A DNA stretch of 64,000 nucleotides, from NCBI RefSeq assembly GCF_016863335.1, contig NZ_BOOR01000008.1, positions 1 to 64,000 of the forward strand. The letters are read 5' to 3'. This document shows positions 37,716 through 45,918 of the stretch, piece after piece (positions within the stretch are counted from its first letter, which is position 1; each line of letters opens with the position of its first letter). The translations under genes were made by a program, and so were the position numbers. This stretch comes from Planotetraspora thailandica (GTDB taxonomy: Bacteria; Actinomycetota; Actinomycetes; Streptosporangiales; Streptosporangiaceae). Under the pieces are notes generated by a model. It had not been told where the DNA came from, ran no database searches, and saw only the letters and a program-made list of their open reading frames with translations.

Positions 37716-37726
37716 CCGTTTCGCCA

Positions 37727-37760
37727 GGGCCTCCCCGCACTCGGGTGCGGGGAGGCCCTT
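37727..37760 (+). terminator. Terminator after glmM
   Basis: GGGCCTCCCCGCAC (37727-37740) pairs perfectly over 14 bp with 37745-37758 around TCGG. The T tract is short. It also faces the end of the convergent PIN gene and may serve both strands. Confidence 0.75.
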
Positions 37761-37778
37761 CGCGTTTCCGGCGCACCG

Positions 37779-38243
37779 CTACGAATGCGCGCTGAGCTGC
37801 CCGTCAAGGGTCCAGATTCCGACCTCTACTCCGGTGACTCGCTGCAGATAGAGCTGCCTTTCGGCGAGTATGCAGAGATCGCCGAGGCCGAGGCCTGTCG
37901 TCGCGTGGTCGGTCAGGCTCGTGTGCGTTCCCGCTCCAGTCAGGAGTTCGCGTAAGAAGCCTTCTCCCCACTCGACTGTGTGGAGGACCCAAGGGGCCTG
38001 ACCGCTGATGACCAGTTCGAGCAGTTGCGAGAGGCGGTCGGCCCGGTCGCGTCGCTCGTGCCCGCGCGGAAGTTGGGCGATGTGATTACCTGTCTCGATG
38101 ACGCTGGTGACCGGCAGGATCAGGTCGCAGGCCGTCTTCCTGTGCCGCAGCTCGCGCTGGACCTGCTCCCGGTCCTGGTTCTTTCCCGGGACGTCACGGA
38201 GGTTGCAGAGGATCGAGGTGTCCACGAACTCCACTCGGCGCAT
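37779..38243 (-). CDS. PIN-domain nuclease of an ATPase-PIN pair
   Basis: It has 154 residues from the ATG at 38243. The fold and acidic residues fit a PIN ribonuclease: Asp8 in EFVDTSILCNL, Glu50 in TSVIETGNHI, Asp122 in GLGDLCILA and Asp147 in WTLDG. The start lies one base after the stop of the ATPase gene (TGACATG), so the two are translated together. Codon third positions are less G+C-rich than in the flanking genes, a sign of transfer. PIN proteins are usually toxins or RNA-decay nucleases; there is no antitoxin-like small gene here, so the ATPase may be the controlling partner. The substrate is unknown. Confidence 0.8.
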   Translation of the reverse strand: MRRVEFVDTSILCNLRDVPGKNQDREQVQRELRHRKTACDLILPVTSVIETGNHIAQLPRGHERRDRADRLSQLLELVISGQAPWVLHTVEWGEGFLRELLTGAGTHTSLTDHATTGLGLGDLCILAERQLYLQRVTGVEVGIWTLDGQLSAHS

Positions 38244-38244
38244 G

Positions 38245-39594
38245 TCAACCCAATCCCATGAGCCGGTCGAAGGCGGTGAAGTCGCGCTGCGGTTCTTGGC
38301 TGTGTTCGAGCATTCCGGATGTCGCGATGTCACCCAGTGAACCCTTGGCCATGAGACTCGGATATCCGTGAACCTCTGGCAGTCGATCGAGCCGGGAAAG
38401 ACCGGTGTCACGGTCACGCGTACAGACAACGACGCTCTGGTGATCCTTGGCGTCCAATGCGGACAGGAGAGCCGGGCTGTGAGTCGTGAAGATCACTTGT
38501 GTGTCCTGCGCGGAGCTCGAACGTTTCACAAGATCGAGTGAGCGGGCCGCCTGCGAAGGATGGAGCCCGTTTTCGAGCTCTTCGATCACGATGGTCACGG
38601 GACGGCCCTCATCGGCGAGGTCGCGTCCCCCGAGGTCGAGGTCGCGACCCTTGCGCAACAGGGCGGCGGCGATCGCCATGAAACGCAGGAGGCCGTCGCT
38701 CATCTCGCGCGCCGGAGTCGTCGCTGTTCCTTCCCTGAGGGCGAGCATCACGTCGTTCAGTTCGGATCTGATGACCTCGACGCCAGTGACCTCATGCTCG
38801 ACAAGGGCCTGGACGAGGCGCACAAGTTCGGTGAACTGCTCGGGGTCGCGCTCCGCCATCTGCCCGATGACCGCCGAGAGGTTCTCCGCGGTACGGCGCA
38901 GCCGCACGTCCCGCCCAGGAACGTACTGACGCATGAGATGCGGAATGGGGTCGAGATGGAACACGCCTCGCAACGCCTCCAAGACGTCCTCGGCTGCTTG
39001 AGCAACATGCTGTTCGACCTTCGTGTCCCGCGCAAGTCGCAGAGGAAGTTGCGTCGTCAGTAGTCTGTTCGATCTGAAGGCGGCTCGCGGATCACGGCCC
39101 CGCGTTCCTCGATACCATGTCGCGCCAATGCTTCCGGGACCCGGTGACGGACCGTTGGTGTTCAGCAAAGTGTGCCACGCTCGTTCTTCGGCGTCCCGAG
39201 TCCGGCGATGCGATCCTGAAAATCCGCGCAGCGTCTCGCTCACGATTTCAGGCTCAGGACGCACACGCACTGTGACGTCGAGATCGACGACTATGTATCC
39301 GGTGTTCAGGCGCTCAGAGGTAACCCTGCAGCCGAGACGAAACTCGTCGGAGCCGTGTGGCGGACATCCCTCCATGCCTCCCCGTAGAGGTCCTTCGTCA
39401 CCTCGACGGCTGTCGAGGGCATCGACGATGTCACCACCGGAGGCCAGGCGGGAGAGAACTTCAAGCCCATCAAGTGCATTAGATTTCCCGCTGCTGTTCC
39501 GTCCGATAAGAACGGTCATGTCTGACAAATCCAGAGTTGCGCCCTGGAACGTCTTGAACGACGCGAGGTGAAGTTCAAGAAGCCGCGGATTCAT
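38245..39594 (-). CDS. ABC/SMC-type AAA ATPase (AAA_21-like)
   Basis: This 449-residue ATPase has Walker A GRNSSGKSN at 31-39, an ABC-like signature SDGLLRFM at 299-306, Walker B VTIVIEELENGLHP at 333-346 with two glutamates, and an H-loop TTHSPALL at 370-377. The layout is that of the OLD/RecF-like predicted ATPases found in defence systems (for example PtuA of Septu or AriA of PARIS), but no TOPRIM domain is present. The partner nuclease is the next gene. It lies between glmM and an ABC exporter, in lower-G+C DNA. An antiphage or abortive role is inference. Confidence 0.85.
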   Translation of the reverse strand: MNPRLLELHLASFKTFQGATLDLSDMTVLIGRNSSGKSNALDGLEVLSRLASGGDIVDALDSRRGDEGPLRGGMEGCPPHGSDEFRLGCRVTSERLNTGYIVVDLDVTVRVRPEPEIVSETLRGFSGSHRRTRDAEERAWHTLLNTNGPSPGPGSIGATWYRGTRGRDPRAAFRSNRLLTTQLPLRLARDTKVEQHVAQAAEDVLEALRGVFHLDPIPHLMRQYVPGRDVRLRRTAENLSAVIGQMAERDPEQFTELVRLVQALVEHEVTGVEVIRSELNDVMLALREGTATTPAREMSDGLLRFMAIAAALLRKGRDLDLGGRDLADEGRPVTIVIEELENGLHPSQAARSLDLVKRSSSAQDTQVIFTTHSPALLSALDAKDHQSVVVCTRDRDTGLSRLDRLPEVHGYPSLMAKGSLGDIATSGMLEHSQEPQRDFTAFDRLMGLG

Positions 39595-39676
39595 GGGCTC
39601 AGCGTATCCTCACGTCCAATGCCAAGAATGAGGAGTTCGCGGGCTGTGCCACACCACATGGTCGCTGGCCGGAAGG

Positions 39677-40393
39677 TCACTCCTCGCCGGTGAGGGACAG
39701 GGAGCGCAGGCGCTGCCCGGCCCACAGGACTGAGCCGATCGTCACGACGATCAACGCGGGTACGGCGAAGCTCAGCTTGACGTCCGTGGAGAAGAAGGCC
39801 GACGACGAGATCTGGTCGGCGATCGACGTGGCCCACTGCTGGATGGACAACGTCCGCGCCCCGGGCACGTATCCGCCCACCAGGCCCTCCCACACCAGGG
39901 CGTAGATGATGCCGATCGTGACCGCGTGGCGGGTGAGCACCCCCAGCAGCAGGAAGACCGCCGCATACGCCACGCCGCCGGCCAGGGAGCCGAGGGCGAA
40001 GCCGTAGGCCACTCCCGACTCGTCGCGGACCATGATGTAGCCCGCCACGAACGTGGACACCGCCCCGAACGCCGCGACCAGCGACGCCGCCACCATGAAC
40101 TTCGTCAGCACGATCACCGGGCGGGAGATCGGCTTGGCCAGCAGGTGCATGATCGTGCCGTCCTCGATCTCCGGCCCGATCACCCCCGTCCCGGCGATGA
40201 GCCCGAGAAGCGGCAACATCGTGCTGATCGAGAAGGTCCGCATCAGGATGACCGCGGTGTGCTCATCCCACCCGCCGATCAGCCTCAGCAGCGCCGCCAT
40301 GCCGATCAAAGCCACCGGCAGCAGCACGAGCAGCCAGATGCGCTTGCGCCCCAGCATCGCCCGATAGGTGATATCCGCCACGACTGCGTTCAT
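39677..40393 (-). CDS. ABC-2 type permease, second unit
   Basis: This 238-residue integral membrane protein has about six helices. The segment GPEIEDGTIMHLLAKPISR after the second helix is characteristic of ABC-2 permeases. It is the last gene of an exporter operon (two ATPases, two permeases). Its ATG overlaps the stop of a micro-ORF that lies in a repeat, and its ribosome site (GGAGCGAG) is part of that repeat. The substrate is unknown. Confidence 0.88.
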   Translation of the reverse strand: MNAVVADITYRAMLGRKRIWLLVLLPVALIGMAALLRLIGGWDEHTAVILMRTFSISTMLPLLGLIAGTGVIGPEIEDGTIMHLLAKPISRPVIVLTKFMVAASLVAAFGAVSTFVAGYIMVRDESGVAYGFALGSLAGGVAYAAVFLLLGVLTRHAVTIGIIYALVWEGLVGGYVPGARTLSIQQWATSIADQISSSAFFSTDVKLSFAVPALIVVTIGSVLWAGQRLRSLSLTGEE

Positions 40394-40473
40394 CGGTCTC
40401 GCTCCGCTCGACTGCTCATCGGCGCGCCTGAGGCGCTGCCTTCCTTCGGCGCTCGGGGCTCGTGCCTCGCCCG
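40389..40473 (-). repeat. Dispersed repeat, copy C
   Basis: An 85-bp unit ending exactly at the start of the permease gene; it differs from copy D by one base in 85. It reads in the opposite orientation to copies A and B near rpoC and keeps their TCTGTCCAGGCA-like end just beyond 40473. Confidence 0.85.
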
Positions 40474-40518
40474 CTCGCTTCTCTGTCCAGGCAGCGCCGC
40501 GCCGATTCGCGGGTTCAT
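40390..40518 (-). CDS. Repeat-derived micro-ORF 2 (42 codons)
   Basis: ATG at 40518 to TGA at 40392-40390. The start overlaps the stop of micro-ORF 1 and the stop overlaps the permease ATG, both as ATGA. The last 27 residues (RARHEPRAPKEG onward to SRAERDR) repeat those of micro-ORF 1 with one change. The product is Arg-rich and probably unstructured. It may serve only to keep ribosomes moving across the inserted repeat. Confidence 0.4.
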   Translation of the reverse strand: MNPRIGAALPGQRSERARHEPRAPKEGSASGAPMSSRAERDR

Positions 40519-40598
40519 CGGTCTCGCTCCGCTCGACTGGTCATCGGCGCGCCTGAGGCGCTGCCTTCCTTCGGCGCTCGGGGCTCGTGCCTCGCCCG
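40514..40598 (-). repeat. Dispersed repeat, copy D
   Basis: The second 85-bp unit in direct orientation to copy C, 41 bp away. 84 of 85 bases are identical to copy C. Confidence 0.85.
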
Positions 40599-40628
40599 GC
40601 CGACTCGCGGGTGGGCAGGGATGCTCAT
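40515..40628 (-). CDS. Repeat-derived micro-ORF 1 (37 codons)
   Basis: The ATG at 40628 overlaps the stop codon of the upstream ABC ATPase (ACATGA), and its TGA at 40517-40515 overlaps the ATG of micro-ORF 2. It begins MSIPAHPRVG and then enters the shared 27-residue repeat. Whether the peptide is made or matters is unknown; the coupling is visible in the sequence. Confidence 0.4.
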   Translation of the reverse strand: MSIPAHPRVGRARHEPRAPKEGSASGAPMTSRAERDR

Positions 40629-41578
40629 GTCGAGCTCCTGGAGATCAGGTAGGCGAAGACGCTTTCCAGGTCCTCGTCGGTGGGGGAGACCTGCCACAGG
40701 TGGACGTCGATGTCACGGGCGAGCCGGGGCAGCAGCCAGGTGAAGCGGCGGAAGTCCGTGGCCTGCACTTCAATCCCCTGCTCGGTCATCGACACCGCGC
40801 TGGACGATGGGTCGGCGATCAGCGCCGCGGCCAGCCGCCTGTCGTCGCTCGACCGCACCCGGAACAGGTGGGGCCGGTCGGTCATCCGCCGGCGGATCTC
40901 CCGGTAGTCGCCCGATGCGGCATGCCGTCCGGCGACGAGGACTTCGATCTGCTGGGCGACCCGCTCGACCTCTTCGAGGATGTGCGAGCTGAAGAGGATC
41001 GTACGGCCGGCGGCCCCGAGCTCGCGGATGAGCTCCATGAGGTGCAGCCGCTGGCGGGGGTCCATACCGTTGAACGGCTCGTCGAGCAGCAGCACCTGGG
41101 GCTTGTGCACCAGCGCCGCCGCCACCTTGACCCGCTGGCGCATGCCCTTGGAGTAGGTCTCGATCCTGCGGTCCTTGGGCTTTTTCATGTCCACGAGATC
41201 GAGGGCCTGCGCCGCGGCCTCCTCAGGGGAGGGCAGCCCGTGCAGCCGCGCGGCCGACAAAACGAACTGCCAGCCGGTGAGGAAGCCGTAGACGGCCTCC
41301 TTCTCAGGAACGAGCCCGATGAGCCGGTAGATCTCGTGGTTGCGCCAGATGCGCTGCCCGTTGAGTGTGGCCGTGCCGCCCGAGGGCGCGAGGAACCCGG
41401 CCATCATGTGGAGCAGCGTGGACTTGCCCGCGCCGTTGGGGCCCAGCAGGCCGGTGACGCCAGGGCCGATCGTCATCGTGACGTCGTTGACGGCGACGAC
41501 GTTGCCGTACCACCGGGACACCTGGGTGAGCTCGACGACGCTGTGCCGCGTGGCGGTCTGAGCGGAGGTCATGGTCAT
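40625..41578 (-). CDS. ABC exporter ATPase, second unit
   Basis: A 317-residue nucleotide-binding subunit from the ATG at 41578, which overlaps the permease stop by 4 bp. Walker A is GPNGAGKST, the signature YSKGMRQRVK and Walker B VLLLDEPFNGMD, then SSHILEE. The C-terminal 90 residues form the extra domain typical of ABC-2 exporters. It pairs with the permease at 39677-40393. Confidence 0.9.
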   Translation of the reverse strand: MTMTSAQTATRHSVVELTQVSRWYGNVVAVNDVTMTIGPGVTGLLGPNGAGKSTLLHMMAGFLAPSGGTATLNGQRIWRNHEIYRLIGLVPEKEAVYGFLTGWQFVLSAARLHGLPSPEEAAAQALDLVDMKKPKDRRIETYSKGMRQRVKVAAALVHKPQVLLLDEPFNGMDPRQRLHLMELIRELGAAGRTILFSSHILEEVERVAQQIEVLVAGRHAASGDYREIRRRMTDRPHLFRVRSSDDRRLAAALIADPSSSAVSMTEQGIEVQATDFRRFTWLLPRLARDIDVHLWQVSPTDEDLESVFAYLISRSST

Positions 41579-42444
41579 GACGACGTCGCCTTCCGGTAGC
41601 GGAGCACGAGGCCGGACAGGGCGGCGGCGATCACGCCGATCACGATCAGGCACGCCCACGGGCCCGGGGGATAGCCCGTCCCGTTGGACGGCGGGGTACC
41701 GAACAGCGACACCTGTACGGCGTCGACCAGGAAGAACGGATTGATCAGCATCGCCCATTTGGCTGTGTCGTCCTGGCCCATCGACTCGAACGCGCCGTAG
41801 AACACCAACGAGACGGTCGAGGCGAACAGGTAGAACGCGATCACCGAGGCGACGCCGAGCCCGCGCCGCGGCGTGAAGGAAGCGAGGGCGAGGCCGAGCG
41901 AGGCGAGCAGCACGGCGAGTACGGCGGCGCTCACCATCGAGGCGACGTAGTCGGTCGTGTGCGGCGGTCCCGGCAGGTCCACCAGGAGTTCGCCGATGAA
42001 CAGGAGGGTGAGCGGCGTCGCGAGCACCAGGAACATGGCGGACGTCATCGCGGCGAGCTTGGCCCCGAGGTAGTCGAGCACGGTCACCGGACGGGACAGA
42101 TACAACGGGAGCACCTGGAAGCGCAGGTCGGGCGCGACGAGGTAGGGCGCCTGCGCGGCGAGGAAGATGGCGAGCACGGGCTGCATGATCGTCGCGTAGT
42201 CGTGATACTGCAGGCCCTGCTGTTTGACCAGCGCCATGATGGCGATCGACACCACGGCCGGGAGCAACATGATCATCGCCAGCAGGAACGGCATGATCTT
42301 GGCCTTGGCCGTACGGCCGAGCCCGAAGACGCCCCTGAGGCTGTGGCGGGTGAGCGCGGCGACCACGTGACCGCGGCCGAGCCGTTCACCCTCGTAGTGG
42401 CGGTATCCGATGTCGTGGATGACCCCGGTCGGCTGGATCGTCAT
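41575..42444 (-). CDS. ABC-2 type permease, first unit
   Basis: A 289-residue membrane protein with six or so helices and the ABC-2 segment RFQVLPLYLSRPVTVLDYL. The N-terminus holds IGYRHYEGERLGR, frequent in actinobacterial ABC-2 permeases. ATGA overlaps join it to the ATPases on both sides. Confidence 0.9.
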   Translation of the reverse strand: MTIQPTGVIHDIGYRHYEGERLGRGHVVAALTRHSLRGVFGLGRTAKAKIMPFLLAMIMLLPAVVSIAIMALVKQQGLQYHDYATIMQPVLAIFLAAQAPYLVAPDLRFQVLPLYLSRPVTVLDYLGAKLAAMTSAMFLVLATPLTLLFIGELLVDLPGPPHTTDYVASMVSAAVLAVLLASLGLALASFTPRRGLGVASVIAFYLFASTVSLVFYGAFESMGQDDTAKWAMLINPFFLVDAVQVSLFGTPPSNGTGYPPGPWACLIVIGVIAAALSGLVLRYRKATSS

Positions 42445-43370
42445 GCTGCCGGCTCCTTGAACACGTCCTCGATGTGGCCGCGCCGCTGCTCCAGCCGTAC
42501 GAGGTTGAGGTTGAGATCGCAGACGGCGTCACGCACCGCGTCGTAGGTGCGCCCGGCCTCGTCGTGGGCGGGCACCTGGACGGTCAGCAGTCTCCCCTGT
42601 ACGGCCACGGCCTCGCCTGCGGCGGTCAGGCGCTCGGCGAGGGACTGCAAGCCGTCCTCGACTTCGACGGCGATCGCCTGGGTGGCCTGGGTGAACTCTC
42701 CGATGGACGACGAGCGCAGCAACCGGCCGGAGTCGATCACGATGACGTGGTCGCAGACGCGTTCCAGCTCGCCCAGCAGGTGGGAGGTGACGAGCACGCT
42801 GATGCCGAAGTCGGCGCCGATGCGCCGGATCAGCGCCAGCATCTCGTCGCGCCCCTGCGGGTCGAGGCCGTTGGTCGGCTCGTCGAGGAAGACCAGGCGG
42901 GGGTCGTGGACGAGGGCCTGGGCGAGCTTGACCCGCTGGCGCATGCCCGTGGAGTAACCGCCGATGGGGCGGTAGCGCTCCTCGTAGAGGCCGACGTGCC
43001 GCAGCGTGTCGGCCGCCCGCTCCCGGGCCGCCGTGCGGGGCAGGCCCGACATCTGGGCCATGTGCACCACGAACTCGGTGGCGGACACGTCGGGCGGGAG
43101 GCAGTCGTGCTCGGGCATGTAGCCCACGACCCGGCGGATGTCCACCCCCTGCGTGGCGGTGTCCATGCCCAGCACGTGGGCGCGGCCGGAGGTGGCCGGC
43201 TGCAGGCCGAGCAGGATCTTGATCAGGGTGGACTTGCCCGCTCCGTTGGCGCCGACCAGGCCGGTCACCCCGGCCTCGGTCGTGACCGTGAGGTTCTCGA
43301 GCGCGGTGACCCGGGGGAATTGTTTGGTCAGCCCCTCGGTCGAGATGCAGGCGGTGACGCTCGGTGTCAT
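42441..43370 (-). CDS. ABC exporter ATPase, first unit
   Basis: A 309-residue ATPase: Walker A GANGAGKST, signature YSTGMRQRVKLAQAL, Walker B LVFLDEPTNGLDP and TSHLLGE. The ATG at 43370 lies 8 nt after AGTAGGG; a GTG at 43379 is too close to that site. It is the first gene of the four-gene exporter operon. Drug, lipid or bacteriocin export are all possible. Confidence 0.9.
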   Translation of the reverse strand: MTPSVTACISTEGLTKQFPRVTALENLTVTTEAGVTGLVGANGAGKSTLIKILLGLQPATSGRAHVLGMDTATQGVDIRRVVGYMPEHDCLPPDVSATEFVVHMAQMSGLPRTAARERAADTLRHVGLYEERYRPIGGYSTGMRQRVKLAQALVHDPRLVFLDEPTNGLDPQGRDEMLALIRRIGADFGISVLVTSHLLGELERVCDHVIVIDSGRLLRSSSIGEFTQATQAIAVEVEDGLQSLAERLTAAGEAVAVQGRLLTVQVPAHDEAGRTYDAVRDAVCDLNLNLVRLEQRRGHIEDVFKEPAA

Positions 43371-43461
43371 GACCGGCACCCTACTTGGCGGGGCTGCCGG
43401 CGGGCCTCCTTCGTTGGGACGAATCGCACCTCAGCCTCAGGTGTACCGAGATCGCCGGGCG

Positions 43462-44403
43462 TCATGCCCGGGTCGCGGGTAGGCGGGGGCCGTACCTCCG
43501 CCACAGGCCGCGCTGCACCAGCAGCGTCGCCGTCCCCGCCACGACCATGCCGGCGATGTTCACGACGAGTTGCAGCGCGGAGCCGCCGACCTCGGGCCAC
43601 CGTCCCAGAGCCAGGGCGACCGCCATGTATCCGGCCGCGGGCACGGTCGTGACCGAGATGAACACGCCGACCAGCGCCGACGACTTGCCCGCCGTGACGG
43701 ACAGCACCCCGGCGGCGCCCGCGAGCAGCGCCACGATGAACGACCACCGGTCGGGCATCACGATGAAATGCACCTCGTCGTTGTGTCGCAACATGTCGGG
43801 CTCGACCCAGCCGAGCCCGCGCGAGACGAAGGCGCAGGCGAACGTCACGGCTACGGCGGTCGCGAAACCCGCGAGCAACGTGCGGACGGCCGTACCGACC
43901 AGGGCCCACCTCACCGTCAGCAACCCGAAGCAGATCGCGGAGACGGCACCGAACTCGGGGCCGAGCACCATGGCGCCGACGATCAGGATCTGGGAGGGGA
44001 TGAGCACGCCGATGGCCGCGATCTGGGTGGCGATGGCGAGGAAGGCGAGGAACGCCCACGTGCCGCGTGAGTCGGCGACGACCTTCTGGGCGAGCTGGTC
44101 CCAGATGACCGCGTCGTCGCCCTCGCCCGGCGCCTTCTCCTCCGCTTCGACGGCGCCCCGCGAGATCGACACCGCGATGTCCTCGAGGGCGATCGAGCCG
44201 TCGTCGGCCAGGCCGAGATTCTTCAGGTCGGCGATCAGGTCGTCGGCGGCCTCCCGCGCCACGTCCGCGAGCACCACGTCGCCGGGAGGGCGACGGGCCG
44301 CCGAGGGCAGGAGCACGACGTTGGTCACGCCGGTGCCCCGCTCGAGCAGCTCCACGACCTTGTCCGTCCGGTCGGGCGGGGTGATCACCCGTAGATGCAG
44401 CAC
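43462..44403 (-). CDS. DUF389 membrane protein
   Basis: It has 313 residues with a soluble N-terminal domain of about 110 residues (MLHLRVITPPDRTDKVVELL) and then about six membrane helices, among them SQILIVGAMVLGPEFGAVSA, the family hallmark. DUF389 proteins are widespread in actinobacteria and of unknown role. GTG start. Confidence 0.88.
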   Translation of the reverse strand: MLHLRVITPPDRTDKVVELLERGTGVTNVVLLPSAARRPPGDVVLADVAREAADDLIADLKNLGLADDGSIALEDIAVSISRGAVEAEEKAPGEGDDAVIWDQLAQKVVADSRGTWAFLAFLAIATQIAAIGVLIPSQILIVGAMVLGPEFGAVSAICFGLLTVRWALVGTAVRTLLAGFATAVAVTFACAFVSRGLGWVEPDMLRHNDEVHFIVMPDRWSFIVALLAGAAGVLSVTAGKSSALVGVFISVTTVPAAGYMAVALALGRWPEVGGSALQLVVNIAGMVVAGTATLLVQRGLWRRYGPRLPATRA

Positions 44404-44449
44404 TCCCCGATTATGTACGGCGGAACCGCGCCGGGAGCGGCGTGAAAAC

Positions 44450-45424
44450 TCAGGTGCGGCGCAGCCGCACCTGCCGGACGGAGTGGTCCGGCCCCTTGCT
44501 GAGGATCAGGCCTGCCCGGGCGCGGGTGGGGGCGATGTTCTCCACGAGGTTGACCTCGTTGATGTCGCGCCACACGTTCCTGGCGAACTCGGTGGCGTCC
44601 TCGTCGGACAGTTCCGCGATGTTCTTGAAGTACGACCGGGGATCGGAGAACGCGGTGCGGCGAAGCTTGTGGAACCGGTCGACGTACCAGTTCCTGATGT
44701 CCTCGACGGCGGCGTCCACATAGATGGAGAAGTCGAAGTAGTCGCAGACCGCCAGCGCCGTGGGCGGGGCGGGCTGGAGCACGTTGAGCCCTTCGACGAT
44801 CAGGATGTCGGGCCGCCGGACCGTCTGGGCCGCGCCCGGCACGATGTCGTATTCGAGGTGGCTGTAGACCGGGGCGTCGACCGAGGCGCGGCCGGACTTG
44901 ACGTCGGCGACGAAGCCCACCAGCGCCCGCCTGTCGTAGCTTTCCGGGAAGCCCTTGCGGTGCATGATCCCGCGCTCTTCCAGCACCTTGTTGGGGTAGA
45001 GGAAGCTGTCGGTCGTCACCAGGTCGACCCGGGGGTGTTCCGGCCAGCGGGCCAGCAGGGTGTGCAGGAGCCGGGCGGTCGTCGACTTGCCGACGGCCAC
45101 GCTCCCCGCGATCCCCAGCACGTACGGCACGCGCTCCTCGGGCTCGCCGAGGAAGGCGCCCACGGCGGCGCTGCGCTGGCGCGAGCCGGTGAAGTGCAGG
45201 TTGAGCAGGCGGGTGAGCGGCAGATAGATGTCGGTCACCTCGGCGAGGTCGATCGGGTCATCCACGCCCCGCAGCTCTTCCAGCTCCGCCTCAGTCAGGG
45301 TCAGCGGCGTGTTCTTGCGAAGGTCGCGCCACTGGTTCCGGCTGAGCTCGACATATGCGTCTCCATCTGCCACGTCGGAAGAGTATTCGATCGCTTTGCG
45401 GAGGACCGAGGCCGGGTCGTGCAC
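44450..45424 (-). CDS. coaA: Pantothenate kinase, type I
   Basis: CoaA makes 4'-phosphopantothenate, the first step of CoA synthesis. Walker [10 protein letters not shown] lies at 107-115, followed by [23 protein letters not shown] and [11 protein letters not shown], all typical. From the GTG at 45424 it has 324 residues; a GTG at 45373 would give 307, closer to the Mycobacterium enzyme, and neither has a clear ribosome site. A perfect inverted repeat (44453-44473) at its 3' end may terminate it. It is divergent from acpS, which also serves CoA use. Confidence 0.93.
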   Translation of the reverse strand: MHDPASVLRKAIEYSSDVADGDAYVELSRNQWRDLRKNTPLTLTEAELEELRGVDDPIDLAEVTDIYLPLTRLLNLHFTGSRQRSAAVGAFLGEPEERVPYVLGIAGSVAVGKSTTARLLHTLLARWPEHPRVDLVTTDSFLYPNKVLEERGIMHRKGFPESYDRRALVGFVADVKSGRASVDAPVYSHLEYDIVPGAAQTVRRPDILIVEGLNVLQPAPPTALAVCDYFDFSIYVDAAVEDIRNWYVDRFHKLRRTAFSDPRSYFKNIAELSDEDATEFARNVWRDINEVNLVENIAPTRARAGLILSKGPDHSVRQVRLRRT

Positions 45425-45503
45425 AGCCTGTGGACAAAAATCGATGGATTACTTATGTGATGAAGTGGGAAAGATGCCCCGACACCCCTCATTCTTTGCG
45501 GCG

Positions 45504-45509
45504 TACGCT
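45504..45509 (+). promoter_or_regulatory. -10 box for leaderless acpS
   Basis: TACGCT ends 6 nt before the GTG at 45516. There is no Shine-Dalgarno in that space. Confidence 0.5.
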
Positions 45510-45515
45510 GGCCGA

Positions 45516-45866
45516 GTGATCGTGGGCATCGGGGTTGACGTGGTCGACGTGGCGCGTTTCCGTGCGGCGCTCGAGCGCACCCCCGCGCTCCGGACGCGCC
45601 TGTTCACCGAGGCCGAGCAGACGTTGCCGCCGGCCTCGCTGGCGGCGAGGTTCGCCGCGAAGGAGGCCGTGGCCAAGGCTCTGGGCGGGCCGCCCGGCCT
45701 CAGCCACCGGGAGGCCGAGGTGGTCAAGGACGCCGACGGACGGCCTGCCGTACAGGTGACCGGCCGGGCCGCGGAGGTGGCCGGCGAACTCGGGGTCACC
45801 CGCTGGCACGTGTCGCTCTCGCACGACGGCGGAGTGGCGATCGCCTATGTGGTCGCCGAGTCCTGA
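45516..45866 (+). CDS. acpS: Holo-[acyl-carrier-protein] synthase
   Basis: AcpS moves phosphopantetheine from CoA to the acyl carrier protein. The GTG at 45516 gives [15 protein letters not shown] and 116 residues, the normal size. Mg ligands Asp8 and Glu50 (in [13 protein letters not shown]) are present. [17 protein letters not shown] closes the fold. Likely leaderless. nnr follows after 52 bp. Confidence 0.95.
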   Translation: MIVGIGVDVVDVARFRAALERTPALRTRLFTEAEQTLPPASLAARFAAKEAVAKALGGPPGLSHREAEVVKDADGRPAVQVTGRAAEVAGELGVTRWHVSLSHDGGVAIAYVVAES

Positions 45867-45905
45867 CCCCCGGGGGCGCTGATCGCGGCCGGGACGGCCG
45901 AGGGT

Positions 45906-45911
45906 TACCGT
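45906..45911 (+). promoter_or_regulatory. -10 box for leaderless nnr
   Basis: TACCGT is followed by 7 nt and the ATG at 45919, with no ribosome site. Confidence 0.5.
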
Positions 45912-45918
45912 CGGACGC

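Noticed and set aside
38244-38429. N-terminal extension of the PIN protein
   Set aside because: The upstream frame overlaps the ATPase gene, and PIN homology begins at the ATG at 38243, directly after the ATPase stop.
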